A DNA stretch of 64,000 nucleotides from Acinetobacter corruptisaponis. GTDB lineage: Bacteria; Pseudomonadota; Gammaproteobacteria; Pseudomonadales; Moraxellaceae. Below the pieces are notes generated by a model. The model searched no databases, had not been told where the DNA came from, and worked only from the letters and a program-made list of their open reading frames with translations. Numbering within the stretch: the stretch's first letter is position 1; each line of letters begins with the position of its first letter. The translations under genes were made by a program, and so were the position numbers. This document shows, piece by piece, positions 8,584 to 19,001 of this stretch. The stretch is taken from the NCBI RefSeq assembly GCF_030053775.1, contig NZ_CP125669.1, forward strand, positions 2,971,962 through 3,035,961, written 5' to 3'.

Positions 8584-10227
8584 TTAATTTCCAAAATCTC
8601 CCGTTGCACGTTGTTTCGCCCATTCCCTTAAAATAAATTTCTGTAGTTTCCCTGTCGATGTTTTGGGAATGTCGGTAATCACCACATCCTTGGGTACTTT
8701 AAAGCGGGCCAGTTCTTTCTGGCAATGGGCAATGATTTCCTCAGTCGATGCGGATGTACCCTGTTTTAATTCAATAAAGGCACATGGTACCTCCTGCCAG
8801 CGTTGATCTGGTTTTGCCACAACCGCTGCGGTGAGTACAGCAGGATGGCGATAGAGCACATCTTCCACTTCCAGGGAGGAAATGTTCTCACCACCTGAGA
8901 TAATAATATCCTTGGAGCGGTCAGTAATCTTGGCATAGCCGTCAGGATGGCAAACCGCCAAATCCCCTGTATGGAACCAGCCACCCTTAAATGCCTCCTC
9001 GGTTGCCTGTGGATTCTTTAAGTAGCCTTTCATGACGATGTTGCCACGGAACATGATTTCGCCCATGGTCTGTCCATCATTCGGTACAGGCTGCATGGTC
9101 TCAGGATCGAGCACGCGCATACTGTCTTGCAATGGGTATGGTACGCCTTGGCGTGAATGAAGCTGCGCTTGCTCCTGAATAGATAAATCACTCCAGCCAG
9201 CCTGTGATGCACATAGTGCTGATGGGCCGTAGGTTTCGGTCAAGCCATAAACATGGTTGACGTTGATGCCGATATGACGCATGCCCTCAATAATCGCAAC
9301 AGGCGGAGCCGCACCAGCCACCATCACCTCGACATGATGCTCAAAAGCGACTTTCTGCTGTTGAGGGGCGTTGATCAGCATGGATAGCACAATCGGCGCA
9401 CCACAGAAATAATCGACCTTATACTCAGCGATATATTTAAAGATCAATGCTGGATCAACCCTGCGTAAACAGATATTGGTGCCACCACTGGCGGCAATTG
9501 ACCAGGCAAAACACCAGCCATTACAGTGGAACAATGGCAATGTCCATAGATACACCGCGCGCGGCTTCATCCCACAGGCCAGAATATTGCTGGCTGCATT
9601 TAGGTAGGCTCCACGATGATGGTAGACCACGCCTTTAGGATTACCTGTTGTACCAGAGGTATAGTTGAGGCTAATCGCATCCCATTCATCCTGTGGGAGT
9701 AACCATTCAAAATCGGGGTTGCCCTGTGCCAGCCACGACTCATATTCATACTGGCCGATTGCAACCTGTTCACCCTCAAACTCATGGTCAAAAACATCAA
9801 TCACAATAATATTTTGTGGCACAAGGGCAAGTGCTTCCTCGGCAACCTGACGGAACTCTGGATCAACCAAAAGCACCTTTGCCTCGGCATGTGCCAGCAT
9901 AAAGGCAATGGTTTTGGCATCAAGGCGTGTATTCACTGTGTTCAGTACCGCGCCTGCCATTGGCACAGCAAAATGCGCCTCAATCATGGCAGGGACATTT
10001 GGCAACAACACCGAAACGGTATCGTTCTTTTGAATTCCCAACAGGGTTAACTGGTGGGCAAACTGGCGGCAGCGCTGATAGGTCTGTTGCCATGTAAGTT
10101 GACGTTCACCATGAATAATGGCCGCCTGATTTGGGTAGATATAGGCGGCACGCTCTAGGTAGCGCAACGGCGATAACGCAACAAAATTTGCTGGTGTTCG
10201 TGGTAACTCATCATATGCACTGACCAT
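8584..10227 (-). CDS. AMP-dependent acyl-CoA synthetase (medium/long-chain type)
   Basis: ANL-superfamily ligase activating a carboxylic acid as acyl-AMP, then acyl-CoA. Motif A3 YTSGTTGNPKG, A5 YGLTETYG, A8 FHTGDLAV...GYAKITDRSKD and the catalytic C-terminal Lys in STGKLQK are all visible. The start is placed at the ATG at 10227, preceded by TGGAG; a GTG at 10272 would add 15 residues (MDINKHDKN...). Sequence type resembles AlkK/medium-chain and short-chain acyl-CoA synthetases; the substrate is not readable. Monocistronic and convergent with darP. Confidence 0.9.
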   Translation of the reverse strand: MVSAYDELPRTPANFVALSPLRYLERAAYIYPNQAAIIHGERQLTWQQTYQRCRQFAHQLTLLGIQKNDTVSVLLPNVPAMIEAHFAVPMAGAVLNTVNTRLDAKTIAFMLAHAEAKVLLVDPEFRQVAEEALALVPQNIIVIDVFDHEFEGEQVAIGQYEYESWLAQGNPDFEWLLPQDEWDAISLNYTSGTTGNPKGVVYHHRGAYLNAASNILACGMKPRAVYLWTLPLFHCNGWCFAWSIAASGGTNICLRRVDPALIFKYIAEYKVDYFCGAPIVLSMLINAPQQQKVAFEHHVEVMVAGAAPPVAIIEGMRHIGINVNHVYGLTETYGPSALCASQAGWSDLSIQEQAQLHSRQGVPYPLQDSMRVLDPETMQPVPNDGQTMGEIMFRGNIVMKGYLKNPQATEEAFKGGWFHTGDLAVCHPDGYAKITDRSKDIIISGGENISSLEVEDVLYRHPAVLTAAVVAKPDQRWQEVPCAFIELKQGTSASTEEIIAHCQKELARFKVPKDVVITDIPKTSTGKLQKFILREWAKQRATGDFGN

Positions 10228-10424
10228 GTGTACTGCTCCATTGCTGTTCTTGTCATGTTTATTTATATCCACACCAACATAGTGTTTCGCCCAGTCTAAT
10301 TCATTTAGGCTTTAGTATGAGACGATTCCTTGATTGTTCCTGTATTTTTCTGATTCAAAGGTTTCATCCGCATCTAAACCTGTGTAAAATCTTGGATACT
10401 TTTTTATCCGCCGTTTTTTATCTT

Positions 10425-10440
10425 TTGAGGCTCGCCTCAA
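10425..10440. promoter_or_regulatory. 7-bp inverted repeat upstream of thrS
   Basis: TTGAGGC, two bases, GCCTCAA form a perfect inverted repeat 60 bases before the thrS start. It could be an operator or a leader hairpin. It has no T tract, and no T-box-like leader is seen. Confidence 0.35.
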
Positions 10441-10500
10441 TACATAATCTCGCGGTGATATGCTCCATTGTGCGGGGCATCACTCCTTAAGGATTTTATT

Positions 10501-12423
10501 ATGCCAATCATTACCTTACCAAATGGTGATCAGAAACAGTTTGATCATCCGATTTCCGTGATGGAACTTGCTCAAAGCATTGGTCCAGGCCTTGCAAAAA
10601 ATACCGTTGCAGGACGTATCAATGATCGTTTGGTGGATGCCTGTGACTTAATCACAGAAGATGCAACAGTTCAGATTATTACCCCGAAAGATGAAGATGG
10701 TTTAGATATCATCCGTCACTCATGTGCGCACCTTGTAGGACATGCGGTTAAGCAATTGTTTCCAGAGGCGAAAATGGTGATCGGTCCTGTGATCGAGGAA
10801 GGTTTCTACTACGACATCTGGATGCCGCGTCCATTTACACTGGATGATATGGCGGCAATCGAAGAGCGTATGAAACAGCTCATTGATCAGGATTATGATG
10901 TCATCAAAAAAATGACACCACGTGATGAGGTGATTGCTGAATTTACTGAACGTGGTGAAGAATACAAGTTACGCCTGATTGCAGACATGCCGAATGAAAC
11001 ACAAATGGGCCTGTACTACCATCAGGATTATCTGGATATGTGCCGTGGTCCGCACGTACCCAACACAAAATTCCTAAAATCATTCAAGCTCACTAAAATC
11101 TCTGGTGCTTACTGGCGTGGTGATGCGAAGAATGAACAGCTACAACGTATTTATGGAACAGCTTGGGCGGACAAAAAGCAATTAGCTGCCTATATCAAAC
11201 GTATTGAAGAAGCTGAAAAGCGTGACCACCGTAAAATTGGCAAGGCTTTAGACCTGTTCCACATGCAGGAAGAGGCGCCAGGTATGGTGTTCTGGCATCC
11301 AAATGGCTGGACCATTTATCAGGTACTTGAACAGTACATGCGTAAGGTTCAGCAGGATAATGGTTATCAGGAAATCAAGACCCCACAAATTGTCGACCTG
11401 ATTCTATGGGAAAAATCGGGACATGCTGCAAACTATGCAGAAAACATGTTTACCACCCATTCGGAAAACCGCCATTATGCGGTGAAGCCAATGAACTGCC
11501 CTTGCCATGTACAGGTCTTTAATCAGGGCTTAAAATCATACCGTGAGTTGCCATTGCGTTTAGCCGAGTTTGGTTCTTGTCACCGCAATGAGCCATCGGG
11601 TTCATTACATGGCATTATGCGTGTACGTGGCTTTACCCAGGATGATGCACATATTTTCTGTACCAAGGACCAGATTGCGCAGGAAGTGTCAGACTTTATT
11701 CAACTGACTTTGGCGGTATATAAAGACTTTGGTTTTGAAGACATTCAAATGAAGTTGTCTACACGTCCAGAAAAGCGCGTGGGCAGTGAGGAAATGTGGG
11801 ATACTGCGGAAAAGGCCCTGGCTGATGCTCTGGATGCCGCAGGCCTACCGTGGGAGTTGCAACCTGGTGAGGGTGCATTCTATGGTCCGAAAATTGAATT
11901 TTCACTGAAAGACTGTTTAGGTCGTGTATGGCAATGCGGTACAATTCAATGTGACCCGAATATGCCAGAACGCCTTGAGGCGACTTTTGTGACTGAGGAC
12001 AATGACCGTGATCATCCAGTCATGCTCCATCGCGCAATTCTTGGCAGTTTTGAGCGTTTTATTGGTATACTAATTGAACACTATGCGGGCTTCATGCCAC
12101 CTTGGCTTGCACCTGTACAGGCTTGTGTGATGAACATTACCGATTCACAGGCTGAGGCATGTGAGCAGGTGGTCGCAAAACTCAAGCAAAATGGGCTTCG
12201 TGCCATTTCCGACTTGAGAAATGAAAAAATCGGATTTAAGATTCGTGAGCGTACCCTGGAGCGTATTCCTTACCTCTTGGTTCTCGGTGATCGGGAAGTG
12301 GAAGAGGGGACGGTGAATGTGCGTACCCGCTCAGGAAAAAATTTAGGTACTATGTCAGTAGATGCATTTATTGACTTGGTGAAATCTGCCGTCGCCGAAC
12401 GCGGCCGGTACATTGTGGAGTAA
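10501..12423 (+). CDS. thrS: Threonyl-tRNA synthetase
   Basis: Class II synthetase, 640 aa, with an N-terminal TGS domain ([13 protein letters not shown]), editing domain ([14 protein letters not shown] near residue 70) and catalytic core ([10 protein letters not shown] with the Zn cysteine, [22 protein letters not shown]). The ATG at 10501 after TAAGGA is preferred to an upstream in-frame TTG/GTG-type start that would add 11 residues not seen in the family. infC starts five bases after the stop, and its ribosome site lies in the thrS tail. Confidence 0.97.
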   Translation: MPIITLPNGDQKQFDHPISVMELAQSIGPGLAKNTVAGRINDRLVDACDLITEDATVQIITPKDEDGLDIIRHSCAHLVGHAVKQLFPEAKMVIGPVIEEGFYYDIWMPRPFTLDDMAAIEERMKQLIDQDYDVIKKMTPRDEVIAEFTERGEEYKLRLIADMPNETQMGLYYHQDYLDMCRGPHVPNTKFLKSFKLTKISGAYWRGDAKNEQLQRIYGTAWADKKQLAAYIKRIEEAEKRDHRKIGKALDLFHMQEEAPGMVFWHPNGWTIYQVLEQYMRKVQQDNGYQEIKTPQIVDLILWEKSGHAANYAENMFTTHSENRHYAVKPMNCPCHVQVFNQGLKSYRELPLRLAEFGSCHRNEPSGSLHGIMRVRGFTQDDAHIFCTKDQIAQEVSDFIQLTLAVYKDFGFEDIQMKLSTRPEKRVGSEEMWDTAEKALADALDAAGLPWELQPGEGAFYGPKIEFSLKDCLGRVWQCGTIQCDPNMPERLEATFVTEDNDRDHPVMLHRAILGSFERFIGILIEHYAGFMPPWLAPVQACVMNITDSQAEACEQVVAKLKQNGLRAISDLRNEKIGFKIRERTLERIPYLLVLGDREVEEGTVNVRTRSGKNLGTMSVDAFIDLVKSAVAERGRYIVE

Positions 12424-12428
12424 TAAAG

Positions 12429-12980
12429 ATTAAACAGCCTGACCGTAACCAACAACAAGGTGCTAAAAGTAACCGTCCTGCGATTAATGATGAGATTCGT
12501 GCAAAAGAAGTACGTCTCGTTGCCGCAGATGGAGAACAAAAGGGAGTCGTTTCATTAAGTGAAGCGTTGCGTGCTGCTGAGGAAGTCGATCTTGACCTGG
12601 TTGAGATTGTTGCGAACGCAGAACCACCTGTTTGTAAAATCATGGATTACAACAAGCACTTATTTGACTTGAAGCAAAAGCAAAAAGATGCGAAGAAAAA
12701 ACAGCATCAAGTGCAAGTGAAAGAAATCAAGTTACGTCCTGCAACGGATGTCGGTGATTATCAGGTAAAATTGCGTGCAATTTTACGTTTCCTTGAAGAA
12801 GGGAATAAGGTGAAAATTACCTTGCGTTTCCGTGGTCGTGAAATGGCACACCAACAGCTTGGTTTGGCCCAGTTACAGAAAATTGAGGCTGATGTTGCTG
12901 AGTTCGGTGTGGTTGAACAACCTCCAAAAATGGAAGGTCGTCAAATGGGCATGTTACTTGGTCCGAAAAAGAAAAAGTAA
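12429..12980 (+). CDS. infC: Translation initiation factor IF-3, AUU start
   Basis: Prevents 50S joining and proofreads the initiator codon. The frame of the IF3 core continues upstream to an ATT codon at 12429 (Ile-Lys-Gln-Pro...), giving 183 aa, close to the E. coli 180 aa. GGAG at 12417-12420 lies 8 bases upstream, inside the thrS tail. The first ATG/GTG/TTG in frame is a TTG at 12567, which would delete the first 46 residues including [14 protein letters not shown]. The rare AUU start is the known basis of IF3 autoregulation, conserved here. Confidence 0.95.
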   Translation: MKQPDRNQQQGAKSNRPAINDEIRAKEVRLVAADGEQKGVVSLSEALRAAEEVDLDLVEIVANAEPPVCKIMDYNKHLFDLKQKQKDAKKKQHQVQVKEIKLRPATDVGDYQVKLRAILRFLEEGNKVKITLRFRGREMAHQQLGLAQLQKIEADVAEFGVVEQPPKMEGRQMGMLLGPKKKK

Positions 12981-12991
12981 TTTTTCTTGAG

Positions 12992-13022
12992 AAAAAGCAC
13001 CGCAATATGCGGTGCTTTTTTT
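12992..13022 (+). terminator. Intrinsic terminator after infC
   Basis: GCACCGCA (12997-13004) pairs with TGCGGTGC (13008-13015) around an ATA loop, extended by A5/T5 and followed by a long T run. It ends the thrS-infC transcript, so rpmI-rplT need their own promoter here. Confidence 0.93.
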
Positions 13023-13114
13023 ATTGTTTCTTTTCGTGCCTGACTGATGATTGACAACTAGGAAACATGCTATAACGCAACAACAATCAAGATAACGATG
13101 AATAGGTAATATAA

Positions 13115-13732
13115 ATGATTGACCTGTATTATTGGGGTACTCCAAATGGGCATAAAATCACAATTGCTCTAGAAGAAATGGGACTTGAATATACAATCTA
13201 TCCGATCAATATTATGGAAAATGATCAGTTTCAGCCAGACTTCCTAAAGATTTCCCCCAATAATAAAATTCCCGCAATTGTTGACCAGAATGGCCCACGA
13301 AATGCGCCGATCTCGGTATTTGAGTCTGGTGCAATCCTACAGTATCTGGGCCGAAAGACAGGTTTGTTCTATCCAACGGATGAGCAGGAAAGGGTTGAGG
13401 TTGAACAATGGCTGATGTGGCAAATGGGGGGCTTTGGCCCCATGCTTGGGCAAAATCACCATTTCAACAAATTTGCGCCAGAACGTATCTCTTATGCAAT
13501 TGATCGCTATGTCAATGAAACCAAGCGTTTGTATGGCGTGTTAAACAAGCAGTTGATTGGCCAGAAATTTGTTGCAGGTGAATATTCAATTGCAGATATG
13601 GCAATTTTACCTTGGGCGTTACGCCATGAATGGCAAGGGATTCAACTGGAAGATTATCCTTATGTTCAGGACTATATCGAGCGCTTAGTTGCTCGACCTG
13701 CAATACAGAAAGCATTGTCAATAAAAGTTTAA
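13115..13732 (+). CDS. yfcG: YfcG/YghU-like glutathione S-transferase (Nu class)
   Basis: 205 aa. The thioredoxin-like N-terminal domain has TPNGHKITIALEE, the cis-Pro segment NNKIPAIVD and FESGAILQYL; the C-terminal helical domain has GGFGPMLGQNHHF and YSIADMAILPW. These blocks match the E. coli disulfide-bond reductase YfcG along its length. Such enzymes bind two GSH/one GSSG and reduce disulfides rather than conjugate. It begins the block that separates infC from rpmI. Confidence 0.88.
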   Translation: MIDLYYWGTPNGHKITIALEEMGLEYTIYPINIMENDQFQPDFLKISPNNKIPAIVDQNGPRNAPISVFESGAILQYLGRKTGLFYPTDEQERVEVEQWLMWQMGGFGPMLGQNHHFNKFAPERISYAIDRYVNETKRLYGVLNKQLIGQKFVAGEYSIADMAILPWALRHEWQGIQLEDYPYVQDYIERLVARPAIQKALSIKV

Positions 13733-13759
13733 TCCTTATATCCATCAAGTTTAAGCCTC

Positions 13760-14185
13760 ATGAGTTACTGGTTGCTGTTCATATCTGCTTTTGGGGCTGC
13801 CACTTTACTACCCTTACAGTCCGAAGCGGTGCTTATGACACTGCTTGTACAGGGACTGTCCAACCCTTTCTATCTTTTACTTGTGGCAACACTTGGCAAT
13901 GTACTGGGTTCATGTGTCAACTGGTGGATGGGACTGAAAATTGAGCATTTCAAGAATAAAAAATGGTTTCCTGTTTCAGAAAAACGTTTAGAGCAGGCAC
14001 AACAAATTTATCATCAATATGGTTTCTATTCTTTATTATTGAGCTGGACTCCAATCATTGGTGATCCCATTACCTTGATTGCAGGTTTAATGAAAGAAAA
14101 CTTTTGGCGATTTTTGTTGATTGTAAGTATTGCCAAGGGTGGACGTTATCTCACTTTATATATTTTATATCTGGGTGTTTTTTAA
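13760..14185 (+). CDS. YqaA family inner-membrane protein (SNARE-associated/DedA-like)
   Basis: 141 aa with about four membrane segments. The family pattern is visible: an N-terminal re-entrant stretch FGAATLLPLQSEAVL, the turn GNVLGSCVNWWMG, and LLLSWTPIIGDPITLIAGLM, in which Pro-Ile-Ile-Gly-Asp-Pro is characteristic. Related DedA proteins act in lipid carrier recycling or membrane potential; YqaA has no firm function. It lies 27 bases after the GST gene, probably co-transcribed. Confidence 0.85.
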   Translation: MSYWLLFISAFGAATLLPLQSEAVLMTLLVQGLSNPFYLLLVATLGNVLGSCVNWWMGLKIEHFKNKKWFPVSEKRLEQAQQIYHQYGFYSLLLSWTPIIGDPITLIAGLMKENFWRFLLIVSIAKGGRYLTLYILYLGVF

Positions 14186-14190
14186 GCCTT

Positions 14191-14224
14191 AAAGGGAAAG
14201 ATATTTATCTCTTTCCCTTTAGAT
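14191..14224. terminator. Terminator between yqaA-like gene and convergent MFS gene
   Basis: AAAGGGAAAG (14191-14200) and CTTTCCCTTT (14211-14220) form a perfect 10-bp stem with a 10-base loop. It is A/T rich and serves either direction weakly. Confidence 0.7.
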
Positions 14225-14238
14225 CCTATAGCGTGAAT

Positions 14239-15492
14239 TTAGTGGTCAGAACCTTTGGTAATATCCACCTTAAATAGGTCACTGGTTTTAAACCAGCAAT
14301 AAGTGACTACAGCAAGTGTCATACAACCACCAAAGATTGTGGCTGTGATGGTTCCTAAATATTTTGCTGCTAAACCAGATTCGAAAGCACCGAGTTCATT
14401 GCTTGAAGAAACAAACATGCCATTGACGGCTGCAACACGACCGCGCATGTTTTCTGGTGGGAAAATTTGCAATACAGTTTGACGAACAACAACCGAAATA
14501 CTATCACAGGCACCCGTCATCGCGAGAGCAAACAGGGATAGCCACATATTGTTTGAGAATGCGAATAGAATCGTAAACACACCAAAGCCAGCAACAGCTA
14601 GTAGCATGTTACGCCAAGCATGATGCATGGGTGGGAATTTGGTGAGTACAATCATGGTGACAAGTGCACCGATTGATGGAGCTGCTCTTAAATAGCCTAA
14701 GCCCTCTGGGCCTACTTTTAGAATTTCTTCAGCAAAGATCGGCAGTAGGGCAATCACACCACCAAATAATACTGATATCAGATCGAGTGAAATTGCCCAC
14801 AAAACAATCTTGGTTTTCCAGATAAAACGGAAACCATCCGTCAGGCTTTGCAGCACATTCTCAGTTTCCATTTTGGGAAAACTACGTTTTTGCAACAGCG
14901 TAATAAGTATAAAGCAGGTGGCTAATAATGCCGTGACTGCAAAGAAGCTGGTTTCACGTCCAAGAAATGCCAGCATAAAACCACCTAGCATTGGCCCAAT
15001 AATGACACCACTTTGCCAGCCAATCGTGGTCCATGTCGCACCATTGGCATAAAGCTCACGGGGAATCAGGAATGGTTTTAATGAAGTGGCAGAGGGATTA
15101 TAGAAACCGCGAATTGTTCCCAAGGCAAAAATGACCGCATAAATGCCCCAAGACAATGTTGTAATGCCAATTTTCTCTAAACCATGTAAATGGAAAAGTC
15201 CCCAAAGAACCAAAGGGAGAGGAATAGCAAAGAATAAACACACTTTCATGATGGTCTGTTTATTCAATTTATCAGCGAAATAACCGCCCCATAAAGACAG
15301 GGTAATAAATGGAATTGCCTCTGCAAGTCCAATAAAACCAAGTGTCAGTGGGTCACGGGTAATCTGGTAAAGCGAATAGGCAACAATGATTTCCTGTATC
15401 AGGATTGCCAGCGTCAGGCAAAACTGGTTAATGGTGACAATGGAGAAATCCCGATACCTTAATGCCGCAAATGCATCATTCTGTATATTCAT
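14239..15492 (-). CDS. MFS transporter, DHA3/EntS-like
   Basis: 417 aa with twelve predicted membrane segments. The motif A-like loop GGYFADKLNKQTIMK and the paired later segment RGRVAAVNGMFVSSSNELGAFESG are typical of the DHA3 family (EntS, multidrug exporters). The substrate cannot be told. No siderophore genes are next to it. It is transcribed against the ribosomal genes and separates infC from rpmI. Confidence 0.88.
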   Translation of the reverse strand: MNIQNDAFAALRYRDFSIVTINQFCLTLAILIQEIIVAYSLYQITRDPLTLGFIGLAEAIPFITLSLWGGYFADKLNKQTIMKVCLFFAIPLPLVLWGLFHLHGLEKIGITTLSWGIYAVIFALGTIRGFYNPSATSLKPFLIPRELYANGATWTTIGWQSGVIIGPMLGGFMLAFLGRETSFFAVTALLATCFILITLLQKRSFPKMETENVLQSLTDGFRFIWKTKIVLWAISLDLISVLFGGVIALLPIFAEEILKVGPEGLGYLRAAPSIGALVTMIVLTKFPPMHHAWRNMLLAVAGFGVFTILFAFSNNMWLSLFALAMTGACDSISVVVRQTVLQIFPPENMRGRVAAVNGMFVSSSNELGAFESGLAAKYLGTITATIFGGCMTLAVVTYCWFKTSDLFKVDITKGSDH

Positions 15493-15650
15493 ATTAATTG
15501 GAGGGTGAGAATTTGCATATATTATAAGCGCTGGTTTTGTGGATGTTTCTCATAATTTGAGAATTAATTATGGGAAATAACGTTTGGAGAAAAAGGATAG
15601 GGTATTATCAAAAAATGAGCATTTTGCTTTTGTTTTATGTGTAGATGCTA

Positions 15651-15656
15651 TATGAT
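15651..15656 (+). promoter_or_regulatory. Possible -10 box of rpmI-rplT
   Basis: TATGAT, 73 bases upstream of rpmI, with T-rich DNA but no good -35 at 17 bases (TTGCTT is 21 bases away). Because infC has its own terminator and the intervening genes end on the other strand, a promoter must lie in 15493-15728. Confidence 0.35.
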
Positions 15657-15728
15657 ACTGCACTCCTTACCTGCAGGTCGATTTGTAATAGTGCAAACGT
15701 GCCGAACAGGTGCCCAAAAGAGGTTACT

Positions 15729-15923
15729 ATGGCTAAGTTAAAAACTCGCCGTGGTGCAGCTAAACGCTTTAAAGCGACTGCAAACGGTTTCAAGCGCAAA
15801 CAAGCATTCAAGCGCCACATTTTGACCAAAAAATCTGCTAAGCGTATCCGTCAATTGCGCGGTTGTGTAATGGTTCACGTAAGTGACGTTGCATCAGTTC
15901 GTGCTATGTGCCCATACATCTAA
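15729..15923 (+). CDS. rpmI: 50S ribosomal protein L35
   Basis: 64 aa, very basic, starting [17 protein letters not shown] and containing the L35 blocks [18 protein letters not shown] and RQLRG. The start is the ATG at 15729 after an AGAGG ribosome site; an upstream in-frame ATG at 15645 would add 28 residues foreign to L35. Eleven bases separate it from rplT. Expected to be under L20 control as in other bacteria, though no L20-binding structure was identified by eye. Confidence 0.97.
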   Translation: MAKLKTRRGAAKRFKATANGFKRKQAFKRHILTKKSAKRIRQLRGCVMVHVSDVASVRAMCPYI

Positions 15924-15934
15924 GGAGATTATAA

Positions 15935-16294
15935 ATGGCTCGTGTAAAACGTGGTGTACAGGCTCATCGCCGTCACAAAAAAATTCTTGCTCGCGCTAAA
16001 GGTTACTATGGTGCTCGTTCACGCGTTTATCGCGTAGCGTTCCAAGCGGTAATCAAAGCTGGTCAATATGCTTACCGTGACCGCCGTCAAAAGAAACGTC
16101 AATTCCGTGCTTTATGGATTGCGCGTATCAATGCTGGTGCTCGTCAAAACGGTTTGTCATACAGCCGTATGATCGATGGCTTGAAAAAAGCTCAAGTGAT
16201 CATCGACCGTCGCGTATTAGCTGACATCGCTATGCATGATGCGGTTGCATTTGCTGCTTTGGCTGAAAAAGCTAAAGGTGCATTAGCTGCATAA
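15935..16294 (+). CDS. rplT: 50S ribosomal protein L20
   Basis: 119 aa assembly-initiator protein of the large subunit; N-terminal [18 protein letters not shown] and [13 protein letters not shown] are diagnostic, with [16 protein letters not shown] in the globular part. AAGGAG precedes the ATG. Codon use is strongly biased toward GCT/CGT, as in highly expressed genes. Confidence 0.98.
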   Translation: MARVKRGVQAHRRHKKILARAKGYYGARSRVYRVAFQAVIKAGQYAYRDRRQKKRQFRALWIARINAGARQNGLSYSRMIDGLKKAQVIIDRRVLADIAMHDAVAFAALAEKAKGALAA

Positions 16295-16312
16295 GCTTAG
16301 AGATTCAAGGAA

Positions 16313-16336
16313 GGCCGCTTTTTAGCGGTCTTTTTT
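16313..16336 (+). terminator. Intrinsic terminator after rplT
   Basis: GGCCGCT (16313-16319) pairs with AGCGGTC (16324-16330), one G-T wobble, loop TTTT, followed by TTTTTTATTTTT. Confidence 0.9.
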
Positions 16337-16470
16337 ATTTTTAGATGATTAAATTTAAAGAATAAACAGAGATTAAATATAAATAGAGCTTACACAACCC
16401 TAACACGTTTGATTGGACATTTACCCTTGAATCTTTTTACAGTAAAAGAAAACAAGATAGGGGTAAAGAT

Positions 16471-16668
16471 ATGCTAGTGAGTGTAGAGGGATTGCAGCAA
16501 GGTGCATTTGAAACAGAACTGACCATTTTGCCAAGAAAGGGTGAAACCATTCGAATTTTTTATGGGCCAGACGCTGAAGTTGAGGGTGAAATTGAAAATG
16601 TACATCACATTGTCAATCAGCATGATGGCGGACATAAGGTGATTATAAAAATTAAACCAACTTTTTGA
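16471..16668 (+). CDS. Small protein of unknown function (65 aa)
   Basis: A 65-aa ORF with an ATAGGGG ribosome site close to its ATG. The sequence is beta-rich: ELTILPRKGETIRIFYGP and VEGEIENVHHIVNQHDGGHKVIIKIKP look like alternating strands of a small barrel. No signal peptide or membrane segment. Codon use resembles its neighbours, so I take it as real. I do not recognise a family with certainty. It stands alone between rplT and a convergent gene. Confidence 0.7.
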   Translation: MLVSVEGLQQGAFETELTILPRKGETIRIFYGPDAEVEGEIENVHHIVNQHDGGHKVIIKIKPTF

Positions 16669-16721
16669 TCAATAAAAGAAAAACCAGATTGCGTGTAGGC
16701 AGGTTGTTTTATTGCTTATAG

Positions 16722-17720
16722 TTACAGCCCAAAATAGTAAGCACAGATACAGATAATCACCGTGAGAATAATCAACTTAATCACACCAGATGTTCCAACC
16801 TTATGCTGGTGAGCCTGATTAAAATGCTGTGATGTTTCCATGGTTCTGTCGATAATTTCAGGTTTAGGAGTGAGCTGTGCAGTTTGATAGTGGTTGGCTG
16901 TCTTAACAATCAGCTTGGCAAATAGGTCATCGGTTTTCTGGGCAAAGTTGCGTAAATTGATCTGCTCCTCAGGGTCAATCAGCTCACCTGAATCATGATA
17001 GGGGTGGCGTCTTTTTTCTTCCAGGTAGTTGGCTAGGGCCTGGGTGCGATGTAATAAACGGTGGGCGCAATCTGCTGGATAATCCGTTGGAATCAATGCA
17101 AGCTGCTGGCTTGAAAGATGGGTGGGATCAACCTTATAGCCATAAAATGGAAAGTCTTGTTGTGCTGGTTCAGGAAAATGCTGGGCATATTTGCTGTCAA
17201 AAAGCTCACGTTCCAGAAAAACCACTACATCGTTCCAATTCACATTTTGTAAATCAGCATTTATTTTTTTGACAAGTTTGTCATTCAGTTCATACCTCCA
17301 AAAAGTTTCCTGGCCCAGTGTGATTTTCTGTGAAACAGGCACTTCAAACTCATTGTCACTGTTATACCATTCAGCCAGTTCCTGCCCGCAAATCCATGCA
17401 GTTTTTTTATTGGCCTGATGGCTGACCATAAAATGTGCAAAGGGAAGTAGCTCAACATTGGGGTTTGGGTTTTGCTCTTCATTCAATAAAGTGGATAAGT
17501 GTAGACTGAGTTTGGTAACGCCCTGTTTTTTCAGCCCCTCCAGCCAAATCTGGAAGTGTTGTGCCAGTAAATGTTGTGATAACAGGTCGCGGAAAGTCAA
17601 ACATTGGTGATCAAAAATAGGATGTTCAACCCAACGGCTAAAATTGAGATTTCCTGCAAGAAATTCATTGCCATAGCTCACCAAGGTAAGCTGTTGTTTC
17701 CAGATTTGATCAAGCGCCAT
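16722..17720 (-). CDS. Unknown protein with C-terminal membrane anchor
   Basis: 332 aa. The bulk is soluble and acidic with many Trp/His/Gln residues. A linker around 290-310 leads to a single C-terminal hydrophobic helix (VIKLIILTVIICICAYYFGL), so it is probably tail-anchored in the inner membrane with the soluble part in the cytosol. No catalytic motif is recognised. It lies convergent to the small ORF and divergent from pheS, and no operon partner is evident. Confidence 0.75.
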   Translation of the reverse strand: MALDQIWKQQLTLVSYGNEFLAGNLNFSRWVEHPIFDHQCLTFRDLLSQHLLAQHFQIWLEGLKKQGVTKLSLHLSTLLNEEQNPNPNVELLPFAHFMVSHQANKKTAWICGQELAEWYNSDNEFEVPVSQKITLGQETFWRYELNDKLVKKINADLQNVNWNDVVVFLERELFDSKYAQHFPEPAQQDFPFYGYKVDPTHLSSQQLALIPTDYPADCAHRLLHRTQALANYLEEKRRHPYHDSGELIDPEEQINLRNFAQKTDDLFAKLIVKTANHYQTAQLTPKPEIIDRTMETSQHFNQAHQHKVGTSGVIKLIILTVIICICAYYFGL

Positions 17721-17930
17721 CGTTATTCTTTCTCATTGACGATATCGGTATCTTATACATTTTATTAAAATATTGATCGTTTTTTTACGAAAATTTGCTG
17801 ACTTGATTATCTCATCTTGATATTCGGTAGTGATAGGACCACCAAAAAAGCACCCTATTTAAACAGCCGTTTAACTTCAAAAAACAGGTAAAAAGCTGAT
17901 AAACTATAGCGTTTTATTATATTTCTATAA

Positions 17931-18932
<1,002 letters not shown>

Positions 18933-18950
18933 AATCCAAAGATTAATATT

Positions 18951-18975
18951 GTAGGGGCGAACTGTGTTCGCCCTA
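18951..18975. repeat. REP-like palindrome in the pheS-pheT gap
   Basis: GTAGGGG at the left and CGCCCTA at the right enclose a palindrome: GGGCGAAC (18955-18962), loop TGT, GTTCGCCC (18966-18973). The same flanks recur at 57501-57525 around a different core, which suggests a dispersed intergenic repeat family. It could be transcribed as an RNA hairpin within the pheST message. Confidence 0.75.
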
Positions 18976-19001
18976 AAAAATCCCGCAAAGGATAAATATA
19001 G

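Noticed and set aside
10228..10500. T-box or classic attenuator for thrS
   Set aside because: No T-box sequence, no terminator hairpin with T tract in the gap.
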